Below the pieces are notes generated by a model. The model did no database searches and had not been told where the DNA came from. It saw nothing but the letters and a program-made list of their open reading frames with translations. A DNA stretch of 32,790 nt. Source: UBA685 sp049889495. Lineage in GTDB: Bacteria > Pseudomonadota > Alphaproteobacteria > Puniceispirillales > Puniceispirillaceae. A program made the position numbers and the translations under genes. Location: NCBI GenBank assembly GCA_049889495.1, contig JBMHDH010000104.1, positions 1-32,790 on the forward strand, read 5' to 3'. Positions 8,124 through 17,087 of the stretch are shown in pieces; positions within the stretch are counted from its first letter, which is position 1, and each line of letters begins with the position of its first letter.

Positions 8124-8837
8124 ATGCCACAAAATCACACCTCAGCAGTCATCTCATTATCTGACGTTTGTTTGTCGCTTGGCAATAATGTCAACGTGAC
8201 CGAAATTTTGAAATCCATCGATGTGGCTGTGCCTGCTGGTCAACATGTTGCCATTTTGGGCCCTTCAGGGGCTGGCAAAACCAGCCTTTTGATGATCATG
8301 GCAGGGCTAGAACAAGCCAGCTCTGGTCAGGTGATGATGGGGGATGATGATATCACCCATATGAAAGAAGATGATCTGGCAGCTTTGCGCCGTGATAATG
8401 TTGGCATTATTTTTCAGGCCTTTCGTTTAATTCCATCCATGACCGCCCTGCAGAATGTCGCTGTGCCTATGGAATTGGCTGGCAAAGCAAATGCCTCAGA
8501 ACTAGCTGCCAAAGCACTTGAAAAAGTGGGACTTGGCCATCGCCTTAACCACCTGCCAGATCAGCTATCGGGGGGCGAGCAACAACGTGTCGCAATTGCC
8601 AGAGCGATTGCCCCGCGGCCGCGCATCTTGCTTGCGGATGAGCCCACAGGCAATCTTGATTCCAAAACAGGCGCAATGGTGATCGATACCTTATTTGAAG
8701 CCACGCAATCCGTTGGTGCCGCGCTGATCTTAATCACACATGATGTAAATTTAGCAGGCGCATGCCAGCGCATTTTGACCATCGAAGATGGCAAGCTTGT
8801 GAAAGATGAAATGACCAAAAATAAGAGTGCCAAATGA
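8124..8837 (+). CDS. ybbA: ABC transporter ATP-binding protein, YbbA family
   Basis: This is the cytoplasmic ATPase of a MacB/LolD-like type VII ABC system. It has Walker A GPSGAGKT (46-53), the signature LSGGEQQ (148-154), Walker B with ILLADEP (168-174, catalytic Glu173), and an H-loop in ITHD. Length is 237 residues. A strong AGAGGGG ribosome binding site precedes the ATG. The stop overlaps the start of the large permease gene (ATGA at 8834-8837), so the two are made together. The neighbouring tesA suggests the conserved TesA-YbbA-YbbP module. The transported substrate is not established; an envelope lipid or export role is inference. Confidence 0.93.
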   Translation: MPQNHTSAVISLSDVCLSLGNNVNVTEILKSIDVAVPAGQHVAILGPSGAGKTSLLMIMAGLEQASSGQVMMGDDDITHMKEDDLAALRRDNVGIIFQAFRLIPSMTALQNVAVPMELAGKANASELAAKALEKVGLGHRLNHLPDQLSGGEQQRVAIARAIAPRPRILLADEPTGNLDSKTGAMVIDTLFEATQSVGAALILITHDVNLAGACQRILTIEDGKLVKDEMTKNKSAK

Positions 8838-11368
8838 CCCGCATAACGAAAAGTGACGATAGCTGGTCCCTTGCTTGGCGTCTTGCCAAACGCGAAATGA
8901 AAGGCAGCTTGTCAAAATTCCGCATTTTCCTATCAGCTCTTGTTTTGGGTGTTGCCGCCATCGGCGCGGTTGGATCTGTGGCAGAATCCATGCGCTCTGG
9001 CATTGGGGATAATGCCCGTATTCTTTTGGGCGGCGATCTTGAGATTTCATCACGCCACACCGCCGCAGATGATGCCATCCAACAAGCCGCAGCAAAGCTA
9101 GGCGCGGTGACAAGCACCATTGAAATGCGCGCGATGTTAAAAGCTGAAACAGGTGATCGCAAACTTGTCGAATTAAAGGCTGTTGATAATCAATGGCCTC
9201 TTATTGGCTCTGTTAAAATTGACGGGCCAGATAGCCTATCTGACGGCCTTGCAAGCGGCACAGTCCTGCTCCAGCCTTCTTTAATGCGCTCGTTAAAACT
9301 GGCCGTTGGTGATCAGGTCCAATTGGGTGATGCGACCCTCACCGTCGCAGGTGCGCTTGTATCAGAACCAGATCGCACCGTGAATTTTGGCGGCTTTGGC
9401 CCGCGCGTTTTGGTATCTCAAGATACCCTTTTGATGACAGGCCTATTAAAGCCAGGATCATTCATCAGCTTCCGCACCAAAATCTTACTTTCCAACCCGC
9501 AAGATTTGGAAAAAGCAAGCGCGACCTTGCAACCTTTATTGAAAAACACCCATGCCAGATTGCGTGATGTGACACGCGCTGCGCCTGGCTTTGATGCCTT
9601 TATTGCACGGGCGGAAGCCTTTTTGATTTTGGTAGGCTTAACCGCTTTATTGATTGGCGGCCTTGGCGTGGGTTCAGCGGTGCGTGCTTGGCTGTCATCT
9701 CGCATGCCAGTGATTGCCACATTGAAATGTTTGGGCGCGCCGTCACGTCTGATTTATCGAATTTATTTACTACAAATTATGGCAATTGCCGCCATAGGTG
9801 TTGTAGCAGGCTTGCTGATTGCTGCTTTTGCGCCTGTGGTTACAGCATCTATTTTGGCACAATATATCAGCGTGCCTCCTGTGGTGGGCATTTTTGCCAA
9901 ACCATTGCTGATCGCGGGGGCATTTGGCTTGCTGACAGCCTTTATCTTTACCTTATTGCCTTTATCACGTGCCCAAGGGGTGCGTGCGAGCCAGCTATTC
10001 CGTCAATTAATCACACCGCCAACAGGTTTGCCACCGATCGCTGTGTTATTGCGCATGATCCTAGCAGGTATCGCTTTGACCTTTTTGGCTTTGCTTGCCA
10101 CATCAGATATCCGCCTGACATTTGGCTTTATTGGCGGCGCGCTTGCTGCGCTTGCGCTATTGGCGCTGCTTGGTGAGATGGTGATGCGTCTTATGCGCCG
10201 TCTGCCAAGCCCTTCTTATGTGCCAGCGCGGCTTGCCTTATCAGCGATTACCCGCCAAGGCTCGCCATTACGTGCCATCATCATTGCCTTTGGCCTTGGG
10301 CTCTCGGTATTGGTGGCGGTCACATTAACAAGGCATAATCTTGATCAACAAATCTCTGGCCGTGTATCAGAGCAAGCCCCTGATTGGTTCTTTATTGATA
10401 TTCAGCCTGATCAGATTGATCGCTTTGATGGGATTGTGGCGTCAATTGATGGCATCACAGATGTGCAAAAAACGCCTATGTTGCGCGGCCGTGTCGCCGC
10501 ATTAGCAGGGGTTGATGTCGCAGATATTGACCCGCCAGAAGAATCAGCCTGGATCTTGCGCGGTGACAGAGCCATCACATGGCAAGCTGAAAAGCTGCGT
10601 GGCGGCAAAATCATTGATGGCAGTTGGTGGGCAAAAGATTATGATGGCCCCCCTTTGATTTCAGTCTCAAAAGAAGCGTTTGATGATTTTGGCCTGAAGA
10701 TCGGAGATGAGATTGCCATTAATGTTCTTGGCCGCACCATCACCGCCACCATTGCCAATTCCAGAGAAGTGGAATGGGAGAGCTTCTCGATTAATTTTGT
10801 ATTCATCCTATCACCTGGGGTTCTTGATAAAGCGCCTCATAGCTGGATTGCGACTACCTATGCGGATGATGAAGAGGCCCTTGATGCGGTGGAACGTGCC
10901 GTCACAGATGCCTTTTCAAATGTTTCAGCGATTTCGGTACGTGAAGCGGTGGCAACAGCAACCAATATTCTTGACTTGCTTGGCAGTGCCATTCGCTTAA
11001 CCGCTTTGGTCACTTTGGTATCTGGGATTGCGGTGTTGGCTGGCACCGTTGCCTCATCTGAGGCGCAACGTTTATCTGATTCCATTATCTTAAAAGTGTT
11101 GGGGGCCAGACGAAAAGATATCTTGCTTGCATGGATGATGGAATATGCGTTGCTTGGCTTGCTGACGGCCCTATGTGCTTCGGTAATTGGCACCGCGGCA
11201 TCTACTGCTTTGATCACTGGCTTTTTACAAGCTGATTTTTCAGCTGATGTGGTTGTCATTGCCTCAACCGCCATCACAGGGGCAGCCGCCACCTGTCTGC
11301 TTGGCTTGTTTGGTGCGTGGCGTTCGCTTGGTCATAGACCTGCGCCCCATTTGCGTGAATTAGCTTAA
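8834..11368 (+). CDS. ybbP: FtsX-like ABC permease, YbbP family
   Basis: The 844-residue inner-membrane permease partners the preceding ATPase. The pattern fits the YbbP layout: one N-terminal membrane helix (about 35-55), a large periplasmic domain, an FtsX-like block of three helices around residues 260-385, then a further pair and a second periplasmic domain. A second FtsX block follows at the C-terminus (about 710-840), with SDSIILKVLGARRKDILLAWMMEY. The internal duplication (SRMPVIATLKCLGAPSRLIY in the first half) is typical. The start overlaps the ATPase stop by four bases. The family probably handles lipophilic or envelope substrates, but no transport activity can be read from the sequence. 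Confidence 0.93.
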   Translation: MTRITKSDDSWSLAWRLAKREMKGSLSKFRIFLSALVLGVAAIGAVGSVAESMRSGIGDNARILLGGDLEISSRHTAADDAIQQAAAKLGAVTSTIEMRAMLKAETGDRKLVELKAVDNQWPLIGSVKIDGPDSLSDGLASGTVLLQPSLMRSLKLAVGDQVQLGDATLTVAGALVSEPDRTVNFGGFGPRVLVSQDTLLMTGLLKPGSFISFRTKILLSNPQDLEKASATLQPLLKNTHARLRDVTRAAPGFDAFIARAEAFLILVGLTALLIGGLGVGSAVRAWLSSRMPVIATLKCLGAPSRLIYRIYLLQIMAIAAIGVVAGLLIAAFAPVVTASILAQYISVPPVVGIFAKPLLIAGAFGLLTAFIFTLLPLSRAQGVRASQLFRQLITPPTGLPPIAVLLRMILAGIALTFLALLATSDIRLTFGFIGGALAALALLALLGEMVMRLMRRLPSPSYVPARLALSAITRQGSPLRAIIIAFGLGLSVLVAVTLTRHNLDQQISGRVSEQAPDWFFIDIQPDQIDRFDGIVASIDGITDVQKTPMLRGRVAALAGVDVADIDPPEESAWILRGDRAITWQAEKLRGGKIIDGSWWAKDYDGPPLISVSKEAFDDFGLKIGDEIAINVLGRTITATIANSREVEWESFSINFVFILSPGVLDKAPHSWIATTYADDEEALDAVERAVTDAFSNVSAISVREAVATATNILDLLGSAIRLTALVTLVSGIAVLAGTVASSEAQRLSDSIILKVLGARRKDILLAWMMEYALLGLLTALCASVIGTAASTALITGFLQADFSADVVVIASTAITGAAATCLLGLFGAWRSLGHRPAPHLRELA

Positions 11369-11452
11369 GTGATTGCAAAACGCCCGTGATTTTGTGATAA
11401 AGACGCCATTATTAGGGCATAATGCGTTATCACATCATGAAAGAGGTTGATT

Positions 11453-12688
11453 ATGGCAGATTCGCAACAAGTCAAAAAGGTTGTTCTCGCCTATTCAGGT
11501 GGTCTTGACACATCTGTGATTTTGAAATGGCTTCAAGAAACCTATAATTGTGAGGTGATCACTTTCACAGCGGATCTTGGCCAAGGTGAAGAAGTAGAAC
11601 CCGCACGTGCCAAAGCTGAAATGCTTGGTATTAAACAAATCTTTATCGAAGATTTGCGTGAAGAATTTGTGCGTGATTATGTCTTTCCGATGTTCCGCGC
11701 CAATGCCCTCTATGAAGGGTTATATTTGCTTGGCACATCCATTGCCCGTCCGCTGATTGCCAAACGTCAAATTGAAATTGCCCGCAAAGTTGGCGCAGAT
11801 GCGGTCTCGCATGGTGCAACAGGCAAAGGCAATGATCAGGTCCGTTTTGAGCTTGGCTATTATGCATTGAACCCTGAAATCAAGGTGATTGCCCCATGGC
11901 GCGAATGGGATTTGGCATCCAGAACTAAGCTGATCGCTTATGCAGAAGCCAATCAAATTCCTGTGCCAAAAGATAAAAGAGGTGAAGCACCTTTTTCTGT
12001 GGATGCGAATTTGCTTCATATCTCTGCCGAAGGCAAAATCTTGGAAGACCCATGGGTTGGCCCTGAAGAATATGTCTTCTCGCGCACCGTATCACCAGAA
12101 GATGCGCCAGATACACCAACCGAAATTGAAATCACATTCCATCATGGTGATCCTGTGGCAATTAATGGCAAAGCCCTTAGCCCAGCTGATTTATTAACAG
12201 AATTAAATAAATTAGGTGGCCAAAATGGCATTGGCCGTCTTGATTTGGTGGAAAACCGCTTTGTTGGTATGAAGTCACGCGGCGTCTATGAAACACCAGG
12301 CGGCACCATCTTGCTCGAAGCGCGCCGCGCCATTGAATCCATCACCCTTGATAGAGGCGCTGCGCATTTGAAAGATGAATTGATGCCCCGCTATGCCGAA
12401 TTGGTTTATAATGGGTTTTGGTTCAGCCCGGAACGCGAAATGTTGCAAGCCGCAATTGATGCCAGCCAGCCAGTGGTCAATGGCACAGTGCGCATGAAGC
12501 TGTATAAAGGCAATGTGATTGTCACAGGCCGCCAGTCACCAAATTCCCTCTATTCTGAAGATTTGGTTACATTTGAAGAAGGCCAAGGTGATTATGATCA
12601 CAATGATGCGCATGGCTTTATCCGCTTGCAATCCTTGCGCCTTCGTGTGCGGGAAATGGCACGCCGCAAGATGGAATCAGACCAATAA
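11453..12688 (+). CDS. argG: Argininosuccinate synthase
   Basis: This enzyme condenses citrulline and aspartate with ATP to argininosuccinate, the penultimate step of arginine biosynthesis. The ATP-binding loop AYSGGLDTS (13-21) lies at the N-terminus, followed by the conserved GQGEE, GTSIARPLIAK and SHGATGKGNDQVRFE blocks. It also has KDKRGEAPFSVDANL and KSRGVYETPGGTIL. Length 411 is normal. The ATG at 11453 was chosen because AAAGAGG lies six bases upstream; an in-frame TTG two codons earlier is less likely. No other arg genes are adjacent. A clear terminator follows. Confidence 0.96.
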   Translation: MADSQQVKKVVLAYSGGLDTSVILKWLQETYNCEVITFTADLGQGEEVEPARAKAEMLGIKQIFIEDLREEFVRDYVFPMFRANALYEGLYLLGTSIARPLIAKRQIEIARKVGADAVSHGATGKGNDQVRFELGYYALNPEIKVIAPWREWDLASRTKLIAYAEANQIPVPKDKRGEAPFSVDANLLHISAEGKILEDPWVGPEEYVFSRTVSPEDAPDTPTEIEITFHHGDPVAINGKALSPADLLTELNKLGGQNGIGRLDLVENRFVGMKSRGVYETPGGTILLEARRAIESITLDRGAAHLKDELMPRYAELVYNGFWFSPEREMLQAAIDASQPVVNGTVRMKLYKGNVIVTGRQSPNSLYSEDLVTFEEGQGDYDHNDAHGFIRLQSLRLRVREMARRKMESDQ

Positions 12689-12712
12689 AAGAACAAAGAG
12701 CCCGAAAACGCC

Positions 12713-12747
12713 AAAGAGCCTGGCAAATTGTCAGGCTCTTTTTTTAT
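12713..12747 (+). terminator. Rho-independent terminator of argG
   Basis: Inverted repeat AAAGAGCCTG (12713-12722) and CAGGCTCTTT (12732-12741), followed by a run of T to about 12745. It lies 25 bases after the argG stop codon. The convergent small gene on the minus strand ends at 12763, so the A run on its other side may also help end that transcript. Confidence 0.9.
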
Positions 12748-12762
12748 TAAAATAGAATTGAT

Positions 12763-12996
12763 CTATTTTTTCTGATCGTTACAAACAGGACCAGATGTGC
12801 CATCTAGATTTTGCTGTTTTAACATCACGCCACCAGCCACAGACCAGCTATAGCCTGTCTCGCGCAAGCCTGATGTGCAAGAGCGTGGCATAACAATTTC
12901 ATAATTTGAAGACCCATTTGAATGTTTTGCAAATTCTTGCGCTTGGTCTGTTGTGCCAATTGCCAAAAATCCAAATAATCCTATCAGAATGCCCAT
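12763..12996 (-). CDS. Small exported protein of unknown function
   Basis: The 77-residue product begins with a short hydrophobic segment (GILIGLFGFLAIG) that could act as a signal peptide. The mature part has two cysteines (in PRSCTSG and GPVCNDQ) that might pair in the periplasm. I do not recognise a family. Support for a real gene comes from a GAGGG ribosome binding site seven bases before the ATG, a protein-like composition, and its position between two terminators. It may be lineage-restricted. It is convergent with argG. Confidence 0.6.
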   Translation of the reverse strand: MGILIGLFGFLAIGTTDQAQEFAKHSNGSSNYEIVMPRSCTSGLRETGYSWSVAGGVMLKQQNLDGTSGPVCNDQKK

Positions 12997-13118
12997 CGAG
13001 CTACCCTCAAATTTTTTTACACTATCATTATGGTATGGTGTTTAAGGTTTGAATGCAAATCACCGTATCAAAACGCATTATCCAACCCATAACCATCTTC
13101 TTTTTGTAGGAAGCTAAT

Positions 13119-13211
13119 ATGGCTGGAAAATGGCCAAATCACGGTAAAAAAAAGCCTTTCTGTCACAGATCACGTCACTTGCGATCACAGAAAGGCTTTT
13201 ATATAAGATAG
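13119..13211 (+). CDS. Candidate 30-residue basic small ORF overlapping the sodB terminator
   Basis: An ATG at 13119 preceded by AGGA at a seven-base spacing opens a 30-codon frame ending at TAG 13209-13211. The product would be very basic (begins MAGKWPNHGKKK; one cysteine). Its 3' half runs through the hairpin of the opposite-strand sodB terminator, so the base sequence there is constrained by the hairpin. No family is recognised. This may be chance; the ribosome binding site is the only positive evidence. Confidence 0.2.
   Translation: MAGKWPNHGKKKPFCHRSRHLRSQKGFYIR
13146..13200 (-). terminator. Rho-independent terminator of the superoxide dismutase gene
   Basis: Inverted repeat with 14-base arms (13150-13163 and 13187-13200, core AGCCTTTCTGT/ACAGAAAGGCT) and an A run at 13146-13153 that becomes a U tract on the minus strand. 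It lies 23 bases after the sodB stop codon. Confidence 0.85.
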
Positions 13212-13222
13212 CGCCTTATGGC

Positions 13223-13825
13223 TTAGCCAAGGCGAGATGCCACATTTTCCCAATCGACCAGATTATCAAAGAAATTTGACAGATAAACGGGACGCTTGTT
13301 GCGGAAATCAATGTAATAGGAATGTTCCCATACATCACACCCAAGCAAAGCTGTTTGGCCAAAGCATAGAGGGTTCACGCCATTTTCTGTTTTGGTCACT
13401 TTCAGGCTGCCATCTGTGTCTTTGACAAGCCAGCACCAGCCAGACCCAAATTGCGCAGCACCTGCGGCACAAAATTCATCTTTGAATGCCGCAACTGAAC
13501 CAAAGCTCTCGGTGATGGCTTTTTCAAGTTCTGTTGGCATAACATCGCCGCCAGGACCCATCATTTCCCAAAATTGAATATGGTTCCAATGCTGAGAGGC
13601 ATTGTTAAAAATGCCATTTTGCGCAATCGCATCAGCGTTATAAGTGCCTGTGATAATATCTTCTAGCGACTTGCCTTCCCACTCTGTGCCAGCAATCAGC
13701 TTGTTGCCATTATCCACATAAGCTTTGTGATGCAAATCATGGTGAAATTCTAGCGTTTCTTGGCTCATGCCTTTATCAGCCAGCGCGTCATAGGCATAAG
13801 GAAGGTTTGGTAATTCAAAAGCCAT
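13223..13825 (-). CDS. sodB: Superoxide dismutase, Fe type
   Basis: This enzyme dismutates superoxide to oxygen and hydrogen peroxide in the cytoplasm. The 200-residue product has the expected metal ligands His28 (EFHH), His82 (in QHWNH), Asp164 and His168 (DVWEH). Gln78 in FNNASQHWNH sits at the second-sphere position typical of iron enzymes. There is no signal peptide. An AGGAG site seven bases before the ATG is strong. The gene has its own terminator and looks monocistronic. Iron versus manganese or cambialistic use cannot be settled by sequence alone, but the iron-type pattern is clear. Confidence 0.93.
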   Translation of the reverse strand: MAFELPNLPYAYDALADKGMSQETLEFHHDLHHKAYVDNGNKLIAGTEWEGKSLEDIITGTYNADAIAQNGIFNNASQHWNHIQFWEMMGPGGDVMPTELEKAITESFGSVAAFKDEFCAAGAAQFGSGWCWLVKDTDGSLKVTKTENGVNPLCFGQTALLGCDVWEHSYYIDFRNKRPVYLSNFFDNLVDWENVASRLG

Positions 13826-13965
13826 TTCGGTCTCCTGTTTGTGCGGTGTTGTCCCTAACGTGCCAGTTGCTAGATTGCCATCTGGCCGCTTTATAAAAAA
13901 ACTGGTCTTGCCATTACAGCATGCGTTATTGTTGTAACAGATAACACAAAATTTTGGAATTCAAG

Positions 13966-14577
13966 ATGTCAGATAAAAACACGTCATCATCTATTAAAAT
14001 GGGACCTATTATCGAGAGCTTTATGGGCTTGTCTCCTGAGATCAGCGATACCGCCTTTTTAGCTTCATCTGCTGTGATATCGGGGGCCGTGCGCATTGGC
14101 GATGATGCCAATATTTGGCATAATGTCACGTTGCGTGGTGATGCCAATTATATCACAATTGGCCAAGGCACAAATATCCAAGATAACAGCGTTGTCCATA
14201 TCGATTCATCACAATATCCCACAATCATTGGCGAAAAAGTCACCATTGGCCATAGCGCGGTGATTCATGCTTGCACTCTGGAAGACCGATCCTTTGTGGG
14301 CATGGGCGCCATTGTCATGGATGGGGCAGTGGTTCAAACAGGGGCGATGGTCGCAGCGGGCGCTATGGTGACACCTGGCAAAACAGTGCCAAGCGGCGAA
14401 TTATGGTCTGGCAGACCCGCAAAAAAAATGCGTGAGCTATCAGAGGCAGAACAAGAAGAGATCACAAAATCAGCTGATCGTTATATTGAATTGGGCCGCG
14501 CCTATCGCTTGGGTAAGTCTGGCGGGCCTTATCATCTATTTACGCCGCGCCCCTTGCCACCAATTGATCAAGAATAA
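13966..14577 (+). CDS. Gamma-carbonic-anhydrase-like hexapeptide-repeat protein
   Basis: The 203-residue protein has a left-handed beta-helix of hexapeptide repeats (about residues 30-150) and a C-terminal helix. The three zinc histidines of the gamma-carbonic anhydrase family are present: His78 (NSVVH), His96 (TIGH) and His101 (VIHAC). Arg57 and the Gln72-Asp73 pair are also there. The acidic proton-shuttle loop of archaeal Cam is absent, as in the YrdA/PaaY/CaiE-type subgroup, where carbonic anhydrase activity is variable. The ATG at 13966 was preferred over an in-frame TTG at 13954, although the ribosome binding site (GGAA) is weak. It is convergent with the TauE gene, with only four bases between stops. 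Confidence 0.85.
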   Translation: MSDKNTSSSIKMGPIIESFMGLSPEISDTAFLASSAVISGAVRIGDDANIWHNVTLRGDANYITIGQGTNIQDNSVVHIDSSQYPTIIGEKVTIGHSAVIHACTLEDRSFVGMGAIVMDGAVVQTGAMVAAGAMVTPGKTVPSGELWSGRPAKKMRELSEAEQEEITKSADRYIELGRAYRLGKSGGPYHLFTPRPLPPIDQE

Positions 14578-14581
14578 ACCC

Positions 14582-15406
14582 CTAGAAAAGGGGGCTTTGC
14601 AGGCCCATATAAACCAGCCTGCCGCCAACCAGAATTAAAAAACAAGCAAAGATTCGGCGCAATAATATTTTATCAACACGGCTTGATAATTTTGCGCCTA
14701 TTGGGGCGGTCACATAAGCACCAGTTGCGATGATCAAAACAGCTGGCCACCATACATAGCCTGTGGCAAAGGGCAAATCACCTGTCGCACCAAACCCCAC
14801 AAGGATAAAGCTGATCATTCCTGGGATCGCAATCACAAGCCCCATCAGCGCAGATGTGCCAACCGCTTTGCGCATATCCCACCCACAAGATAATAATGTC
14901 GGCACAGTCAGCAAGCCCCCACCAATGCCGATCAAAGATGAAATCAGACCAATCAGCCCACCTGTTATAATGCGTCCAAAGAAAGGAGGCAGACCATCAA
15001 GAATCACAACGATTTTGATTAAAAAGGACACACCAATTAACACTGCCAATGTACCGAAAATCACTTTTAACGCCTGATTGTCAATCAGTGAGGCAAGCAC
15101 TGCCCCACCAAAAGCACCCAAAAACACAAAGGGCCCTAAACGATAAAGAACCCACGCATCAATGTTACCCAAGCGGTAATGAGACCGCGCCGAAATCAGT
15201 GAGGTTGGAACAATTACCGCCAAAGAGCTGCCAACCGCCATATGCATTGGCGTGGTGGTATGAATGCCAGAATAATCAAGCAAAAAGGCCATAATTGGCA
15301 CAATGATGATGCCGCCCCCTACGCCCAATAAGCCCGCCATAAAACCTGACAATAAACCTGTCAGCAATAAGGGGATCATCAAAACTATGATTTGATCATA
15401 AAACAC
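14582..15406 (-). CDS. TauE/SafE family membrane permease
   Basis: The 274-residue integral membrane protein has about eight hydrophobic segments in two related halves. Each half begins with the family's glycine-rich motif: GLLGVGGGIIIVPIM near residue 25 and SLIGIGGGLLTVPTL near residue 155. The family is proposed to export sulfite or sulfoacetate, or to move other small organosulfur anions, but most members are uncharacterised. Its presence near a DMSP-cleavage cluster is suggestive at most. Ribosome binding is not obvious at this start. Upstream lies a short tandem duplication (15413-15439). Confidence 0.85.
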   Translation of the reverse strand: MFYDQIIVLMIPLLLTGLLSGFMAGLLGVGGGIIIVPIMAFLLDYSGIHTTTPMHMAVGSSLAVIVPTSLISARSHYRLGNIDAWVLYRLGPFVFLGAFGGAVLASLIDNQALKVIFGTLAVLIGVSFLIKIVVILDGLPPFFGRIITGGLIGLISSLIGIGGGLLTVPTLLSCGWDMRKAVGTSALMGLVIAIPGMISFILVGFGATGDLPFATGYVWWPAVLIIATGAYVTAPIGAKLSSRVDKILLRRIFACFLILVGGRLVYMGLQSPLF

Positions 15407-15412
15407 AAGCTG

Positions 15413-15439
15413 TAAGCCTTTCTGCTATAAGCCTTTCTG
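15413..15439. repeat. Short tandem duplication upstream of the TauE/SafE gene
   Basis: TAAGCCTTTCTG occurs at 15413-15424 and again at 15428-15439, a 15-base period. On the minus strand it gives two copies of CAGAAAGGCTTA just upstream of the permease start. It may be a replication slip or a duplicated regulatory or ribosome-binding element. Confidence 0.6.
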
Positions 15440-15556
15440 AAGCGCAGGAATTATCGTGCCTTTTATTTACCCTTTTGCCACAAGGTGATACAAGTCATCT
15501 TAGGTCACAGACAATAATCAGCGCATCGTCGCATAGTAACAAACAGGATAATGGTT

Positions 15557-17023
15557 ATGGATTTATTAGATCTTGTAAAAGACAAATCATTGGTCAAAAC
15601 AAGCGCCTATGTGAATGGGCAATTTATTGACGCACCAGATGGCGCGACATTCGATGTTACAAACCCTGTTGATAATCAGGTGATCGCCAAAGTGGCTGAT
15701 TGCGGGGCTGATGTGATGCGCCAAGCCATTGATGCTGCGAATGAAGCGCAAAAAGCATGGGCTGCCAGAACCGCCAAAGATCGCGCTGGTATTTTGCGTA
15801 AATGGTATGATTTATGTATGGAGAATGCTGATGATTTGGCGATTATCCTAACCGCGGAAATGGGTAAGCCTCTGGCAGAAGCCAAAGGCGAAATTGGCTA
15901 TGGGTCAAGCTTTATCGAATGGTTTGCTGAACAAGCCAAGCGCGTCCAAGGCGAGGTGCTTGAAAGCCCCTTTGCTGATAAAAAATTCTTAACCTTGCGC
16001 CAGCCAATTGGTGTTTTTGCGGCTGTGACACCTTGGAATTTTCCTAATGCCATGATCACACGCAAAGTGGCACCAGGGATTGCGGTTGGTTGTGCTTGTG
16101 TTCTAAAGCCAGCGGAACAAACCCCATTATCTGCGCTTGCGCTTGCGGAATTGGCTGATCGTGCTGGTATTCCTGCTGGTATTATCAACATTGTAACTGG
16201 CATGGATGCGCCTGCGCTTGGCGGCGTGATGTGCGAAGATGATCGGGTTCGCAAATTAACCTTTACAGGTTCAACTGAGGTCGGGCGTATTTTGATGCGT
16301 CAATCAGCGGATACAATCAAGAAAATCTCGCTAGAGCTTGGCGGTAATGCGCCGCTGATCGTCTTTGATGATGCCGATATTGATGAAGCTGTCGAAGGGG
16401 CAATCGCATCGAAATACCGCAATGCAGGCCAGACTTGTGTATGTGCCAACCGCGTTTTTGTACAATCAGGCATTTATGACAAATTTGCAAAAGCATTGAG
16501 TGACAAAGTGGCAGATATGAAAGTGGGCGATGGCTTTGATGATGGCGTTGTGCAAGGGCCCATTATCGATGATCAAGGCTTTGCCAAAGTCAAAGCGCAT
16601 GTTGAAGATGCGGTTTCCAAAGGCGCTAATATCGTCACTGGTGGCAAGCCACATGCCCTTGGCGGCACATTTTTTGAACCAACTGTGCTGACAGGTGCCA
16701 CATCAGATATGATGATTTTTGGCGAAGAAACCTTTGGTCCTGTTGCCGCCTTGTTCAAATTTGAAACAGAAGAAGAGGTTATCGCTGCTGCGAATGATAC
16801 CATTTTTGGTCTAGCAGCCTATTATTTCACCAAAGATGTGGGACGCATCTTCCGCGTCGGTGAAGCCTTAGAATATGGCATGGTGATTGCCAATACAGGC
16901 GCCTTTTCATCTGAAATCGGCCCATTTGGCGGCGTCAAAGCCTCTGGCTTGGGCAGAGAAGGGTCTGTCCATGGTGTCGAAGATTTCTTGGAAATGAAAT
17001 TAATGGTGGTGGGCGGCGTTTGA
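15557..17023 (+). CDS. gabD: NAD(P)-dependent succinate-semialdehyde dehydrogenase
   Basis: This aldehyde dehydrogenase oxidises succinate semialdehyde to succinate, usually at the end of GABA degradation. The 488-residue product follows E. coli GabD along its length: PWNFP at the cofactor loop, FTGSTEVGR, LELGGNAP (catalytic Glu260), and GQTCVCANR (nucleophile Cys294 and Cys296, the pair that forms a redox switch in some SSADHs). It also has KEETFGP-type and GGVKASGLGREG blocks. The ATG at 15557 was chosen because AGGA (15545-15548) lies eight bases away; the in-frame ATG at 15551 is too close. No GABA transaminase lies next to it. Related enzymes accept malonate or glutarate semialdehyde, so substrate range is inferred. 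Confidence 0.92.
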   Translation: MDLLDLVKDKSLVKTSAYVNGQFIDAPDGATFDVTNPVDNQVIAKVADCGADVMRQAIDAANEAQKAWAARTAKDRAGILRKWYDLCMENADDLAIILTAEMGKPLAEAKGEIGYGSSFIEWFAEQAKRVQGEVLESPFADKKFLTLRQPIGVFAAVTPWNFPNAMITRKVAPGIAVGCACVLKPAEQTPLSALALAELADRAGIPAGIINIVTGMDAPALGGVMCEDDRVRKLTFTGSTEVGRILMRQSADTIKKISLELGGNAPLIVFDDADIDEAVEGAIASKYRNAGQTCVCANRVFVQSGIYDKFAKALSDKVADMKVGDGFDDGVVQGPIIDDQGFAKVKAHVEDAVSKGANIVTGGKPHALGGTFFEPTVLTGATSDMMIFGEETFGPVAALFKFETEEEVIAAANDTIFGLAAYYFTKDVGRIFRVGEALEYGMVIANTGAFSSEIGPFGGVKASGLGREGSVHGVEDFLEMKLMVVGGV

Positions 17024-17049
17024 TAGCGCGCCACATAACGCACCTGTGT

Positions 17050-17087
17050 AACAGCGCGTGCTTTGATCACATAAAGCGCTAGCTGTT
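17050..17087. terminator. Imperfect hairpin between convergent gabD and dehydrogenase genes
   Basis: Arms 17050-17064 and 17073-17087 (AACAGC...GCTTT and AAAGC...GCTGTT) with an eight-base loop. The stem has about three mismatches and overlaps the last codons of the minus-strand gene. There is no long T tract, so a terminator role is only likely from its position. Confidence 0.3.

Noticed and set aside
9688..10176. 162-codon open frame inside the YbbP-type permease gene, another frame
   Set aside because: It is a frame shadow of a conserved membrane protein; its cysteine- and histidine-rich product is typical of out-of-frame reading.
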